Below, piece after piece: positions 16,807-24,734 of a stretch of 32,973 nucleotides of DNA (the first letter of the stretch is position 1; each line of letters begins with the position of its first letter). Under the pieces are notes generated by a model that worked only from the letters and a program-made list of their open reading frames with translations, had not been told where the DNA came from and ran no database searches. The translations under genes and the position numbers were made by a program. Source of the stretch: JACNIZ01 sp964344765 (lineage in GTDB: Bacteria; Planctomycetota; UBA1135); assembly GCA_964344765.1 (NCBI GenBank), contig CAYFOM010000043.1:1-32973 (forward strand), in the 5' to 3' direction.

Positions 16807-17160
16807 ATGATTCGCATCGCCAATGCCGCTTTGCATCTACTGCATATCGCCACCATCCTATTCACGCTGGTAGGCTGGATTTGGCCGGAGACGCGCCCCT
16901 TCCACCTAATTGTGGTTGGCCTCACGCTGTTTTCCTGGTTCGTATTGGGGCCGTTGATCGGTCAACCGGGTCATTGTTTTTTGACCGGATTTCAACACCG
17001 CATTTGGGGTCGTTTAGGCAAAGCGGAACGGCCCAATTACATGAGCTATTTGGCCGAACGCATCACGGGTCGGCCGCCCAACCCGCAAATCGTGGATTCA
17101 TGGACGCAAACCGGCTTGTACATCACAACCGCGCTATCGCTGTACCTGGAATTCGGCTGA
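16807..17160 (+). CDS. Small membrane protein, DUF2784-like
   Basis: The 117-residue protein has about three hydrophobic segments: residues 5-27 (LHLLHIATILFTLVGWIW), 32-53 (FHLIVVGLTLFSWFVLGPLI) and about 103-115 near the C-terminus. A conserved-looking GQPGHCFLTGFQHRIWGRLG segment lies between them. The arrangement resembles DUF2784, whose role is unknown. It lies 18 bases after the aminotransferase on the same strand and is probably part of that operon, perhaps anchoring or transporting its product. Assignment to the family is tentative. Confidence 0.6.
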   Translation: MIRIANAALHLLHIATILFTLVGWIWPETRPFHLIVVGLTLFSWFVLGPLIGQPGHCFLTGFQHRIWGRLGKAERPNYMSYLAERITGRPPNPQIVDSWTQTGLYITTALSLYLEFG

Positions 17161-17192
17161 ATCAGCCGCATGTAATCGCTCGTTGAGCGAAA

Positions 17193-17810
17193 CTAAAAGT
17201 CCGACGGCAACGGTGTTTGACGGGTCCACTTAAACGGGCCTAGCTGACGCCAAATCAGCCGATGCTGCGGCTCGAATGAATAACGGTCATGCAGCTTGCG
17301 CGAAGCACGATTGCCCATGAGATAATATGTCATGATTGATGTGCAACCGTGTTCTTTGAGTAGCCATTCAAACACGTGGTTCATGCCGACAAGGGCCAAT
17401 CCGCGACTGCGCCAATCCGCTGCAGTTTCGCCTTCAAACCAATAAGCACCGCGCTCGCCTGGATCAAAATGGTAGCGCATGACCTCGTCGTAATATCTGC
17501 CGACTACAAACGGCCCCTGCGAGACCAGTTTGCCGTCAATGATGCCCATGATGGTGCCAAAGCCCTCTAGATTGGCGATTCGGTCCTTAAATTTGGCGTG
17601 TAGATGACGCCATTGCTTGTTGTCAAAATAATGTGCGTCGGCAGCGGTGGCCATGGCGACAGTAACCGTGTCCATATCCACGGAAACGCGCGGAATGTCG
17701 TACAACGGCTTGCGATTATCACGTACCGCGATGATTAAGTCCCATCGACGATAAATGTAGCGGCGATAAAAGCGCTTGAGTGGGCGTAACGACTTTCGTA
17801 AACCACTCAT
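17193..17810 (-). CDS. GNAT-like acyltransferase
   Basis: The 205-residue protein starts at ATG 17810, whose last two bases and following A form the ATGA overlap with the PLP decarboxylase stop (17807-17809), so it is translationally coupled. After a basic N-terminal region (residues 1-25) comes a GNAT-type core: GTIMGIIDGKLVSQGPFV as central strands, a WFEGETAADWRSRGLALVGM segment where the acyl-CoA loop and helix 3 would be, and a late helix with NRASRKLHDRYSFEPQH, the common N-x-x-(S/A)-x-x-(L/V) region. It probably acylates an amine, fitting a neighbouring decarboxylase that creates one. Its last codons (QLGPFKWTR) overlap a sequence nearly identical to the insertion sequence end at 6437. 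Confidence 0.7.
   Translation of the reverse strand: MSGLRKSLRPLKRFYRRYIYRRWDLIIAVRDNRKPLYDIPRVSVDMDTVTVAMATAADAHYFDNKQWRHLHAKFKDRIANLEGFGTIMGIIDGKLVSQGPFVVGRYYDEVMRYHFDPGERGAYWFEGETAADWRSRGLALVGMNHVFEWLLKEHGCTSIMTYYLMGNRASRKLHDRYSFEPQHRLIWRQLGPFKWTRQTPLPSDF
17222..17243 (-). repeat. Solitary sequence resembling the end of the insertion sequence
   Basis: On the minus strand this reads GCTAGGCCCGTTTAAGTGGA and then CC. The left insertion-sequence end reads GCTGGCCCCTTTAAGTGGA and then CC. They differ by one substitution and one inserted base over about 22 positions. No transposase or partner end is near. It may be the scar of a lost copy or a shared site; coincidence with the coding sequence LGPFKWT is possible. 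Confidence 0.4.
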
Positions 17811-19105
17811 TGGCACCGCCCATTGGTTTGCGCCGAAGTTTGGACTGGTGGGTATAGGTAATCAGGGACGGGTTGCCGTCCAGTTCCCGCAGGCCTCATA
17901 AGCTCGACCTCGCCGGACGCTCGGACCAACACTTCCGCCGGCGCCGGATGGCTGAGGAAATGCAACGGGCTGGCCGACGCGGCGTAGGCGCCGGATTGTT
18001 GAATCGCAATCAGGTCGCCGACGGCCGGGTGCGCCACTGTGAACTTGCGCGCGAGTACATCTAAGGGCGTGCAAAGCGGACCACACACCTGGAATTCGGT
18101 TGCTTCAGTTTCGGTAGACGGATTGGAAGTAGGGCTACTTTGCCGAATCAACTGCATCGGCATGTCACGTTTGATGACCTGGCCTAAATTGCCCGATGCA
18201 GCCAAATGGTGATGCATGCCTCCATCGACCAGCAAAAACGAGCGGCCGCGCGACGTTTTGATTTGATCCACTCGGCATAAGTACACGCCGGACGGCCCAA
18301 CTAAAAACCGCCCGGGTTCGAGGATCAACTTGCAGCCATGGGGAAGGCGCGGCAACCGTCGGCAGCCTTCGGACAATTCTTGCAGATCAAGTTCGGAATC
18401 GTCGGCATAAAGCGGGATCCCCAATCCACCGCCGACGTCGATCACCGACGGCGCGCGACCGAGCACATCGGCGAATCGTTGGCCCAATTGAATAGCATGC
18501 TTCCATTGGAGCAGCAATCGTTCGGCATCCAAAACTTGGGTGGCGGCAAATTGGTGAATGCCGACCAAATCAAGATTGGGAAGAGCATCGATTGCGAGCA
18601 AGGTTTGCTCCATGCACTCTTCGTCTACACCGAAGGGCGACGCGATTCCGCCCATTCGCATCGCTCCGCCTGCAACTTGTTCGGCGGGATTAATGCGCAA
18701 CGCAACTTGTTGATGCCGGTCAAATTGAACTGCGATCGCCGAGAGCCGCTGTGCTTCCTGCAGAGATTCGACGTGAACCTGGCCGATGCCAGCCTCCACC
18801 ACCGCGTGCAATTCGCCGTCGCGCTTATTCGGGCCTGCGAACAGCACCTGCTGTGGCCTTGCGCCCGAGGAAATCGCTAACTGAAATTCACCCAGCGACG
18901 CAACTTCCAAGCCTGCTCCCAACCGTAAGAATTCCTGCAAAACCGCCGGGGCAGGGTTTGCTTTGACCGAATAGTGGATTTCGAAATCCGACGGTAGAGC
19001 ACTCCGCAAAGCCTTAAAGCTGCGATCCAAGCCACTGGCATCGATCACGTAAAGCGGCGTGCCAAATTGTTGCGCCAACTTCTTCCATACGGATTTAGCG
19101 GACAT
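17807..19105 (-). CDS. Type III (alanine-racemase-fold) PLP-dependent decarboxylase
   Basis: The 432-residue protein starts at ATG 19105, overlapping the ligase stop by 11 bases; a longer frame to 19360 is antisense-like and was rejected. Lys48 in IHYSVKANPAP is the PLP lysine. VIDVGGGLGIP (about 221-231) and ILEPGRFLVGPSG (261-273) bind the phosphate. CGPLCTPLDV (341-350) gives the second-subunit catalytic Cys and Asp, and SGAYAASASPLHFLSH the conserved Tyr374. This is the diaminopimelate/ornithine decarboxylase fold. Its position after an ACP and an AMP-forming ligase matches the decarboxylases described next to exosortase A systems, so the substrate may be an amino acid carried on the ACP. 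Context inference only; a free amino acid is equally possible from sequence. Confidence 0.85.
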   Translation of the reverse strand: MSAKSVWKKLAQQFGTPLYVIDASGLDRSFKALRSALPSDFEIHYSVKANPAPAVLQEFLRLGAGLEVASLGEFQLAISSGARPQQVLFAGPNKRDGELHAVVEAGIGQVHVESLQEAQRLSAIAVQFDRHQQVALRINPAEQVAGGAMRMGGIASPFGVDEECMEQTLLAIDALPNLDLVGIHQFAATQVLDAERLLLQWKHAIQLGQRFADVLGRAPSVIDVGGGLGIPLYADDSELDLQELSEGCRRLPRLPHGCKLILEPGRFLVGPSGVYLCRVDQIKTSRGRSFLLVDGGMHHHLAASGNLGQVIKRDMPMQLIRQSSPTSNPSTETEATEFQVCGPLCTPLDVLARKFTVAHPAVGDLIAIQQSGAYAASASPLHFLSHPAPAEVLVRASGEVELMRPAGTGRQPVPDYLYPPVQTSAQTNGRCQ

Positions 19106-20642
19106 TCTCGCCCTCCTGGATGACCCGCTGCTCACGAAGCCTACTGTAATCAATCTTGCCATGGGCGGTAATCGGCAACCGCTCCACCCATTCCACTTCG
19201 CGCGGAACTTGGTAAGGCGCCAGTTGCTTCGCAGTCCAACGCAAGAGTTCCAATTCGTCGACACTATCGACCGAGGGCTTCGCAACGCAAATTGCATGGA
19301 TGCGCTGGCCGAGTAGCGAGTCCGGCAGGCCGATGACTGCAGCTTGCGCAACGCAATCATGCGTTAGCAGCGCCGCTTCAACTTCGGTTGGCGATACACG
19401 ATGGCCGCTGGATTTGATCAGCGCATCTTTGCGGCCCCTAAATTGAAAAGAACCGTCCGCCGATTGCACCGCGAAGTCGCCGGAATAAACCACGACGGCG
19501 TCACGACCTGGACGCGGATCAGGGCGAAAGACTTGGGCAGTCGCGGATGGATTGCCCCAATATCCCTGAGCAACCGTCGGGCCGGCGTGCACCAACATGC
19601 CTTGCTCGCCGGGAGTGCAAATCCGGTCGCTGGCATCCACTAAAAAGATTTCGGTTTCAGGGATCGGCCATCCCATGCTGTTGCGATGGTCTTGCAAGCG
19701 ATTCGCCGGAACGAAAGTCGAACGAAAGGCTTCGGTCAGGCCGTACATCAAAATGAAGTTAGCTCGCGGCTGAGCATGGCACAGCGCATCAAGGACGTCG
19801 CTCGCTAATGCGCCACCGCTATTCGTCATCAGGCGCAGGCTTCCACATGCCTCCTTGAAGGACGGGGTCGCCGTCGCCAAAATCCCCCACAACGTCGGCA
19901 CTCCGGCCAAGCAGGTAATGGCGTCGGCGTGCAAGCAAGTCACCAATTGGTTGCCGAAAGTGAACTCAATCAGCCGAACCGCCGCACCGCAGTGAATGGC
20001 AGCAAACAATTGATTGAGTCCATAATCAAAACTAAAGGGCAGTGCGGCCAGCAGACGATCATCCTCGGACAACCCCAGGTATAGGCAAACAATGCGCGCG
20101 CCCGCCACCAAGTTTTGGTGACTGAGCATCACCCCCTTGGGCTGACCGGTCGAGCCCGATGTATAGAGCAGCGCGGCCAGGTCGGTCGGCGAAACAACCT
20201 CAATCTCGCGTCCACTGTCGGCAGACGAAGATGCTGGCGACGAATCGACCAGCCAGGAATCCACTTCGACTTGAGGAGCAGCGACCTCTAAGTTGCTGCG
20301 CACACGTCTGACTTCCGCCGTGGTCAAAACCACCGAAGCCTGGCAATCTTCAATCAGGTAGCGGCATTGGGCATCACGAAATGCCAAGTTGATCGGCACA
20401 AATACCGCACCCAATTGTGCGCAGGCGTAAATGGCCAAAACCATCGATCGATTCTTGGCAAGCAATAAAGCCACTCGTTGCCCGCGGCGCACGCCGATCG
20501 CTTTGAGTCGGCGCGCCCAGTCCTCGGCTTGAGTGTGGAGCTCGGCATAACCTAGCTCGCCCTCATCATCGATCAACGCCGTGCGCCCGCCAAAGCGTTC
20601 TGCGCTTTGCGCCAACACACTCGCCAATGTGGTTGCCGCCAT
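19095..20642 (-). CDS. AMP-forming acyl/amino-acyl ligase (ANL superfamily)
   Basis: The 515-residue enzyme carries the P-loop LLYTSGSTGQPKGVMLSH (159-175), the aromatic A5 region MYGLTEAFRSTFVP, the adenosine-ribose motif YSGDFAVQSADGSFQFRGRKD, the hinge SSGHRVSPTEVE and the catalytic Lys496 in AHGKIDYSRL. These enzymes activate a carboxylate with ATP and pass it to a thiol. The ATG at 20642 has a GGAGG ten bases upstream; ATG 20651 is an alternative. It lies ~35 bases after the ACP gene, whose phosphopantetheine arm is the likely acceptor, and overlaps the decarboxylase gene. This order recalls the ligase near exosortase A loci. The activated acid is unknown. Confidence 0.85.
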   Translation of the reverse strand: MAATTLASVLAQSAERFGGRTALIDDEGELGYAELHTQAEDWARRLKAIGVRRGQRVALLLAKNRSMVLAIYACAQLGAVFVPINLAFRDAQCRYLIEDCQASVVLTTAEVRRVRSNLEVAAPQVEVDSWLVDSSPASSSADSGREIEVVSPTDLAALLYTSGSTGQPKGVMLSHQNLVAGARIVCLYLGLSEDDRLLAALPFSFDYGLNQLFAAIHCGAAVRLIEFTFGNQLVTCLHADAITCLAGVPTLWGILATATPSFKEACGSLRLMTNSGGALASDVLDALCHAQPRANFILMYGLTEAFRSTFVPANRLQDHRNSMGWPIPETEIFLVDASDRICTPGEQGMLVHAGPTVAQGYWGNPSATAQVFRPDPRPGRDAVVVYSGDFAVQSADGSFQFRGRKDALIKSSGHRVSPTEVEAALLTHDCVAQAAVIGLPDSLLGQRIHAICVAKPSVDSVDELELLRWTAKQLAPYQVPREVEWVERLPITAHGKIDYSRLREQRVIQEGENVR

Positions 20643-20676
20643 CGAGCTCATTCCTCCATGGTCGACGCCACCAGCA

Positions 20677-20931
20677 TCACAGCTTGCGCTCCACAAACGC
20701 AGCCAAAGTGGAAAGCCGATCGAAGTTTTCCGGTACCAAGTCGTCGTCCTGCAGACGAATCGAAAAGTTTTCTTCGATGAAGGCGACGAGTTCAAGCACC
20801 CCCAAAGAATCAAGCGTTCCGCTGCTCAGCAGCGAACAGTCGGCGTCCAATTCGGCGCGGTTGATCTGCGGGAATCGCTTCAACAAATAGTCGGCCAGGA
20901 CTTGGCGGGTCGCGAGTTGGGCCTCGGGCAT
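20677..20931 (-). CDS. Acyl carrier protein
   Basis: The 84-residue protein has the ACP four-helix pattern with the phosphopantetheine site in SGTLDSLGVLELV; Ser42 is the attachment serine. LLSSGTLDSL stands in place of the fatty-acid-type G-A-D-S-L, so it is probably a dedicated carrier rather than the housekeeping AcpP. It is the first gene of the ACP-ligase-decarboxylase-acetyltransferase operon and probably accepts the ligase's acyl group. The divergent beta-helix gene begins 143 bases away. Confidence 0.9.
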   Translation of the reverse strand: MPEAQLATRQVLADYLLKRFPQINRAELDADCSLLSSGTLDSLGVLELVAFIEENFSIRLQDDDLVPENFDRLSTLAAFVERKL

Positions 20932-21073
20932 CGAAAGTCAGGGGGTAAGGGGATTGGATCCAGCTGGTCTTAGTAGATCAACATCAGGTTGTTCTAACCA
21001 AATATTCACCAGATTCCAGCGGGAGATCTTGTCAATAAAATCTACCATCGAACTGCGTCCTCCCCAATCCGGC

Positions 21074-22963
21074 ATGAAAACCTCTACTCTCTGCGTCCTC
21101 CCCCTCCTTCTTGGACTAGCCGCAACCTCTGCTGCTCAGGCCACTTACGTTGACCTTAACGCCACTGGCTCCAACAACGGAAGCAGTTGGGCCGACGCCT
21201 ACTCCGATTTACAAACCGCTTTGGCCACCACCTCAAGCGGTGAAATTTGGGTTGCACAGGGCCGCTACCGCCCAGCCCCCGTCGGCCAACCAACGGTTTC
21301 CTTCACGCTGCGAAATAACGTCGCTTTGCTTGGCGGATTTCAAGGCAATGAATCTTCATCCGGGCAACGCGACCCGGAAACTAATCTCACCTACCTCGAC
21401 GGGGACTTAGCCGGCGATGACACTTATGGAAGCGGCTGGAATTGGTGGCAGTACAACTGGACGGGTGCCGGTGAAAACTGTGGTCGAATCGTCGACGGCA
21501 CCGGCGTCAACAGCAGCGCCATTTTGGATGGTTTTCATATTGTGTCCGCCTATGGCGACAACTCGCCGGTTTGGGAATACGGCGGCGGCTTGACCATCGA
21601 AACCGGCAGCCCAACCATCCGCAACTGCACCTTCCAGTACAACTCGATGGGCTATGGGGCCGCCGTTTATATCGGTGGCGGAAGTCCGCGCTTTGAAAAC
21701 TGCGTGATCAAAGATGGCTATAACTTCAGCCGCACGGCGTCGGGCGTCTGGATCGACGACGCCAGTCCAACCTTTGTGGATTGCGAATTCCGCAACCATT
21801 ACACAGTCACAAACTTCGGCGGCAATGATGGATCGGCTTGCTACTCCGGATTTGGCGCAAGCACCACCTTCCAACGCTGCCAATTTATTGACAATCAAAT
21901 CGGCAATTGGTTCGCGCAGGGGGATCAGTCAGGAAGTTATGGCGCCGGCATTTTCAGCTTCGGCGACCTGCTGGTTGAGCACTGTAGCTTTAGCGGAGGT
22001 TTTGGAAACGGCGGATCCGCAATTACCGCCTACGGTGGCATGGTCGTGCGCCATTCGCGGTTTTACGACAATTTCGCTCGACCCTATCCGGTGGCGTCTT
22101 GGGTTGACGACGGCGATGTTGGAGCCGCGATTTGCGTGTTGGGAAACCTGCCCAACGGCCGTACACGCTCGGTAGATTCGTGCACCTTCGTCGACAATTA
22201 TTGCGACAAGGGTGCCGGAATTTACGTGTCGGGAAGTGACCCACTACCGGTCACCAACTGTGTCCTGTTTTTCAATCGTGGACCTAACGCCCTGCCCGGC
22301 GAAGACCAAACTCCACGAGTCAAGCGCCAGTTCACCGGCTCGGTAGATATCTTCAATTGCTGTGTGGAAGAGTTGTGGGTCAAAATCGAAGACGAGGATC
22401 CAGTCGAAGCCCCGTCCTACCCTGGCTGCATTGACGTAGATCCATTGTTCGTGGACTGGGCGAACGGCGACTTACGCCTTACTCCTTCCTCACCGTGTTT
22501 AAATAGCGGCGACACCTCCGCATTGCCGCCGGGATCGAACCTTGACCTTGACGGCAATGCCCGTGTTTATGGCACCGAAGTCGACATGGGCTGCTACGAA
22601 GCCACTGCCGACGCCCTCCCCTCGCTGGCCGTCACCTCGCTGGTAACCGAGGTGCAATCCACACTGTCGATCTTCAATGCTCAGCCGGGTGAGTTGGTGC
22701 ACTTTGTATACAGCTTTAACGGCTTCGGCGCCGGCCCTAGCATTCCGCAACTGGGCGGACTCCAACTAGGCATTCTTTCTCCGGTCACCCTGCTGCAATC
22801 CATGACGGCGAATGCTTCCGGCCATGGCATCCTGCGCTTGCGTATTCCCGCTTCGGCACCGCTGGTCGATGTGTTTTTGCAAGGCGCCATCGCTCGCGGC
22901 CCGGGCGGCGCGCAATCGGTGGTGACGAATGCGGTCGGCCAAACCATTTATTTGAAGCCGTAG
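21074..22963 (+). CDS. Secreted right-handed beta-helix (pectin-lyase-like) surface protein
   Basis: The 629-residue protein begins at ATG 21074 with signal peptide MKTSTLCVLPLLLGLAATSA; the frame is open further upstream, but that part is not leader-like. The mature N-terminus TYVDLNATGSNNGSSWADAY with SDLQTAL and IWVAQGRYRP is the usual opening of polymorphic-outer-membrane/parallel beta-helix proteins. Many short turns follow of the form G-SPTIRNCTF, GSPRFENCVI, ASPTFVDCEF, TTFQRCQF, LVEHCSF, VVRHSRF and VDSCTFVDN. VDPLFVDWANGDLRL and SPCLNSGD close the helix (choice-of-anchor style), and a ~100-residue beta-rich tail (LPSLAVTSLVTEVQSTL to IYLKP) follows. Probably extracellular; polysaccharide binding or lyase activity cannot be decided. 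Its upstream region is shared with the ACP operon. Confidence 0.8.
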   Translation: MKTSTLCVLPLLLGLAATSAAQATYVDLNATGSNNGSSWADAYSDLQTALATTSSGEIWVAQGRYRPAPVGQPTVSFTLRNNVALLGGFQGNESSSGQRDPETNLTYLDGDLAGDDTYGSGWNWWQYNWTGAGENCGRIVDGTGVNSSAILDGFHIVSAYGDNSPVWEYGGGLTIETGSPTIRNCTFQYNSMGYGAAVYIGGGSPRFENCVIKDGYNFSRTASGVWIDDASPTFVDCEFRNHYTVTNFGGNDGSACYSGFGASTTFQRCQFIDNQIGNWFAQGDQSGSYGAGIFSFGDLLVEHCSFSGGFGNGGSAITAYGGMVVRHSRFYDNFARPYPVASWVDDGDVGAAICVLGNLPNGRTRSVDSCTFVDNYCDKGAGIYVSGSDPLPVTNCVLFFNRGPNALPGEDQTPRVKRQFTGSVDIFNCCVEELWVKIEDEDPVEAPSYPGCIDVDPLFVDWANGDLRLTPSSPCLNSGDTSALPPGSNLDLDGNARVYGTEVDMGCYEATADALPSLAVTSLVTEVQSTLSIFNAQPGELVHFVYSFNGFGAGPSIPQLGGLQLGILSPVTLLQSMTANASGHGILRLRIPASAPLVDVFLQGAIARGPGGAQSVVTNAVGQTIYLKP

Positions 22964-22967
22964 ACAC

Positions 22968-23013
22968 GGCTGGCGACGACGCTTGAGGCGCCGCCAGCCC
23001 ACGTATCTTTTTT
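22968..23013 (+). terminator. Putative rho-independent terminator after the beta-helix gene
   Basis: GGCTGGCG (22968-22975) pairs with CGCCAGCC (22992-22999). A run of six T follows at 23008-23013, but eight bases separate it from the stem, so termination efficiency is uncertain. The same T-run lies in the promoter region of the HipB/HipA pair. Confidence 0.5.
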
Positions 23014-23032
23014 GCCTCATATTTGATACAAT
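23003..23032 (+). promoter_or_regulatory. Candidate promoter/operator of the HipB/HipA pair
   Basis: An AT-rich stretch holds a -10-like TACAAT (23027-23032) about 20 bases before the hipB-like ATG, and an inverted pair GTATC (23003-23007) and GATAC (23025-23029) that could bind the HipB dimer. The E. coli HipB operator (TATCC-N8-GGATA) is not present. No good -35 box was found. Confidence 0.3.
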
Positions 23033-23052
23033 ATTGACCGAAGAGGCCTTTA

Positions 23053-23433
23053 ATGAGTCAATTTTCGGACAATGCCAAGGAGGAACTCGCCGCCATTCAG
23101 GCTCTCAGGAGCCTCGGACAGCGTCTAGCTGCCCATCGAGTCCGGCGCAATATCACCCAGCAAAAGCTCGCACGCGAAGCCGGCGTTTCGCGCTCGACTC
23201 TAGCTAGGCTGGAAGGCGGCGACTCCGTTCAATTGGCTGCAATGGTTCGAATTTTGCGTGCGCTCGATTTGCTCGAGCGGCTGAGCGAGCTGATTCCCGC
23301 AACCGAAATCAGCCCGCTGCAAGTGCTGGATAACGACGGCAAAGTTCGTCGGCGGGCGTCGTCGCCGCGTCGCGAAAAGAAGGTCGAGCGTGAGGAATGG
23401 ACCTGGGGCGAAGATCAGGGGGATGAGTCATGA
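23053..23433 (+). CDS. HipB-like antitoxin / XRE-family DNA-binding protein
   Basis: The 126-residue protein has an XRE-type helix-turn-helix at about 20-75: LGQRLAAHRVRRNITQQKLAREAGVSRS is scaffold helix 1 and 2, and TLARLEGGDSVQLAAMVRILRALDLLERL the recognition and following helices. A basic, Arg/Lys-rich tail (about 105-117, RRRASSPRREKKVE) follows. A ribosome binding site AGAGG lies six bases before the ATG. The stop overlaps the start of the HipA-like gene (ATGA). HipB-type antitoxins bind and inhibit HipA kinases and repress their own operon. Confidence 0.85.
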   Translation: MSQFSDNAKEELAAIQALRSLGQRLAAHRVRRNITQQKLAREAGVSRSTLARLEGGDSVQLAAMVRILRALDLLERLSELIPATEISPLQVLDNDGKVRRRASSPRREKKVEREEWTWGEDQGDES

Positions 23434-24734
23434 CCACAGCGCAAGTGGGTATGTGGGGCACGACCATTGGCGCGGTTTATTGGGATGCCGATCGCAACCT
23501 TGGGTTGTTTGAATACCGACCCGATTTCTTGCGCAGCGGCATTCAGGTTGCGCCATTGCAAATGCCGCTCGCGCAGACGGTGTATTCCTTCCCCGCCCTC
23601 CCCCGCGGCACCTTCCATGGTTTGCCCGGTCTGCTCGCCGACGTCCTGCCGGACCGATTCGGCAATGCATTAATCGACGCGTGGCTTGCCTCACAGGGTC
23701 GCCGCGCCGACAGCTTCAACCCGGTGGAACGACTTTGTTACACCGGTTCACGCGGCATGGGTGCGCTGGAGTTTGCGCCGGCCTTGAACCGCGACCGCGG
23801 TAAATCCCATGTGCTGGATGTTGCCGCATTAGTGGATTTGGCCGGGCGCATTCTGAGTGATCGCAATGCGCTCAGCGGATCGCTGGCCGATGGCGAAGAA
23901 GGTGAAACGGTGCGCAACATTCTGCGCGTCGGCACGTCGGCGGGAGGCGCACGGGCGAAAGCTGTGATTGCATGGAATCCGAACAGTGGCGAGCTACGTT
24001 CCGGCGACGCCGACCATCTGCAAGGGTTCGAGCATTGGTTGCTGAAGTTCGACGGCGTGCAGAATAATCGCGATCGCGAACTGGCCGACCCGCAAGGCTT
24101 CGGCCGCATTGAATACGCTTATTCCAAAATGGCACAGGCTGCCGGGATCACGATGACAAAGTGCCGCTTGCTGCATGAAAACGGCCGCAGTCACTTCATG
24201 ACCAAGCGCTTCGACCGCAGTGACGACGGCGGCAAACTGCACCTGCAGTCACTGGGCGGGCTGGCGCATTTCGATTTCAACATGGCCGGCGCCTATTCCT
24301 ACGAACAGACGCTGTTGGCGATGCGCGAATTGGGCTTGCCGATGGAGCAACTCGAGCAGCAATTCCGTCGCGCGGTGTTCAATTTGGTGGCACGCAATCA
24401 GGACGATCACGTCAAGAACATCGCCTTTTTGATGGATAAGCGCGGCCAATGGTCGCTGTCGCCTGCCTTCGACGTGACTTACAGCTTTAACCCGGATGGT
24501 TTGTGGACCAACCGCCACCAAATGAGTCTCAATCAAAAGCGCGACGACTTCCGCATTGCCGATTTGCGCGCCTGCGCGGCCGCTGCGTCATTGCGACGCG
24601 GATTTGCAGATCAAGCCCTGGAGGAGGTCTTAGCCGCAGTTCAAAACTGGCCGCAATACGCCGCCAAGGCAGACGTCGACCCGGCTGCGGCGGATCAAAT
24701 TGGGGCTAGCCATCGCTTGCATTGGCAGCTTTGA
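23430..24734 (+). CDS. HipA-like serine/threonine kinase toxin
   Basis: The 434-residue protein has the HipA layout: N-terminal domain with FHGLPGLLADVLPDRFGNALID, a Gly-rich nucleotide loop VGTSAGGARAKAVIAW (about 167-182), HWLLKFD with Lys206, and the catalytic loop FNLVARNQDDHVKNIAFLMD with Asp325/Asp326, His327 and Asn330, then LSPAFDVTYS with Asp348 as metal-binding Asp. HipA of E. coli phosphorylates glutamyl-tRNA synthetase and slows translation; targets of this group vary. It is translationally coupled to the HipB-like gene. Its 3' end overlaps the 3' end of the sulfatase relic by 29 bases on the opposite strand. The gene appears intact. Ser170 in the loop is the kind of residue autophosphorylated in HipA. 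Confidence 0.85.
   Translation: MTTAQVGMWGTTIGAVYWDADRNLGLFEYRPDFLRSGIQVAPLQMPLAQTVYSFPALPRGTFHGLPGLLADVLPDRFGNALIDAWLASQGRRADSFNPVERLCYTGSRGMGALEFAPALNRDRGKSHVLDVAALVDLAGRILSDRNALSGSLADGEEGETVRNILRVGTSAGGARAKAVIAWNPNSGELRSGDADHLQGFEHWLLKFDGVQNNRDRELADPQGFGRIEYAYSKMAQAAGITMTKCRLLHENGRSHFMTKRFDRSDDGGKLHLQSLGGLAHFDFNMAGAYSYEQTLLAMRELGLPMEQLEQQFRRAVFNLVARNQDDHVKNIAFLMDKRGQWSLSPAFDVTYSFNPDGLWTNRHQMSLNQKRDDFRIADLRACAAAASLRRGFADQALEEVLAAVQNWPQYAAKADVDPAAADQIGASHRLHWQL

Noticed and set aside
17807..19360. Longer PLP decarboxylase with 85 extra N-terminal residues
   Set aside because: The extension is Arg/Ser-rich, lies antisense-like inside the ligase gene and has no family similarity; ATG 19105 gives the normal decarboxylase start.
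19095..20813. Ligase starting at 20813
   Set aside because: The added residues overlap the ACP gene; a GGAGG precedes the ATG at 20642.
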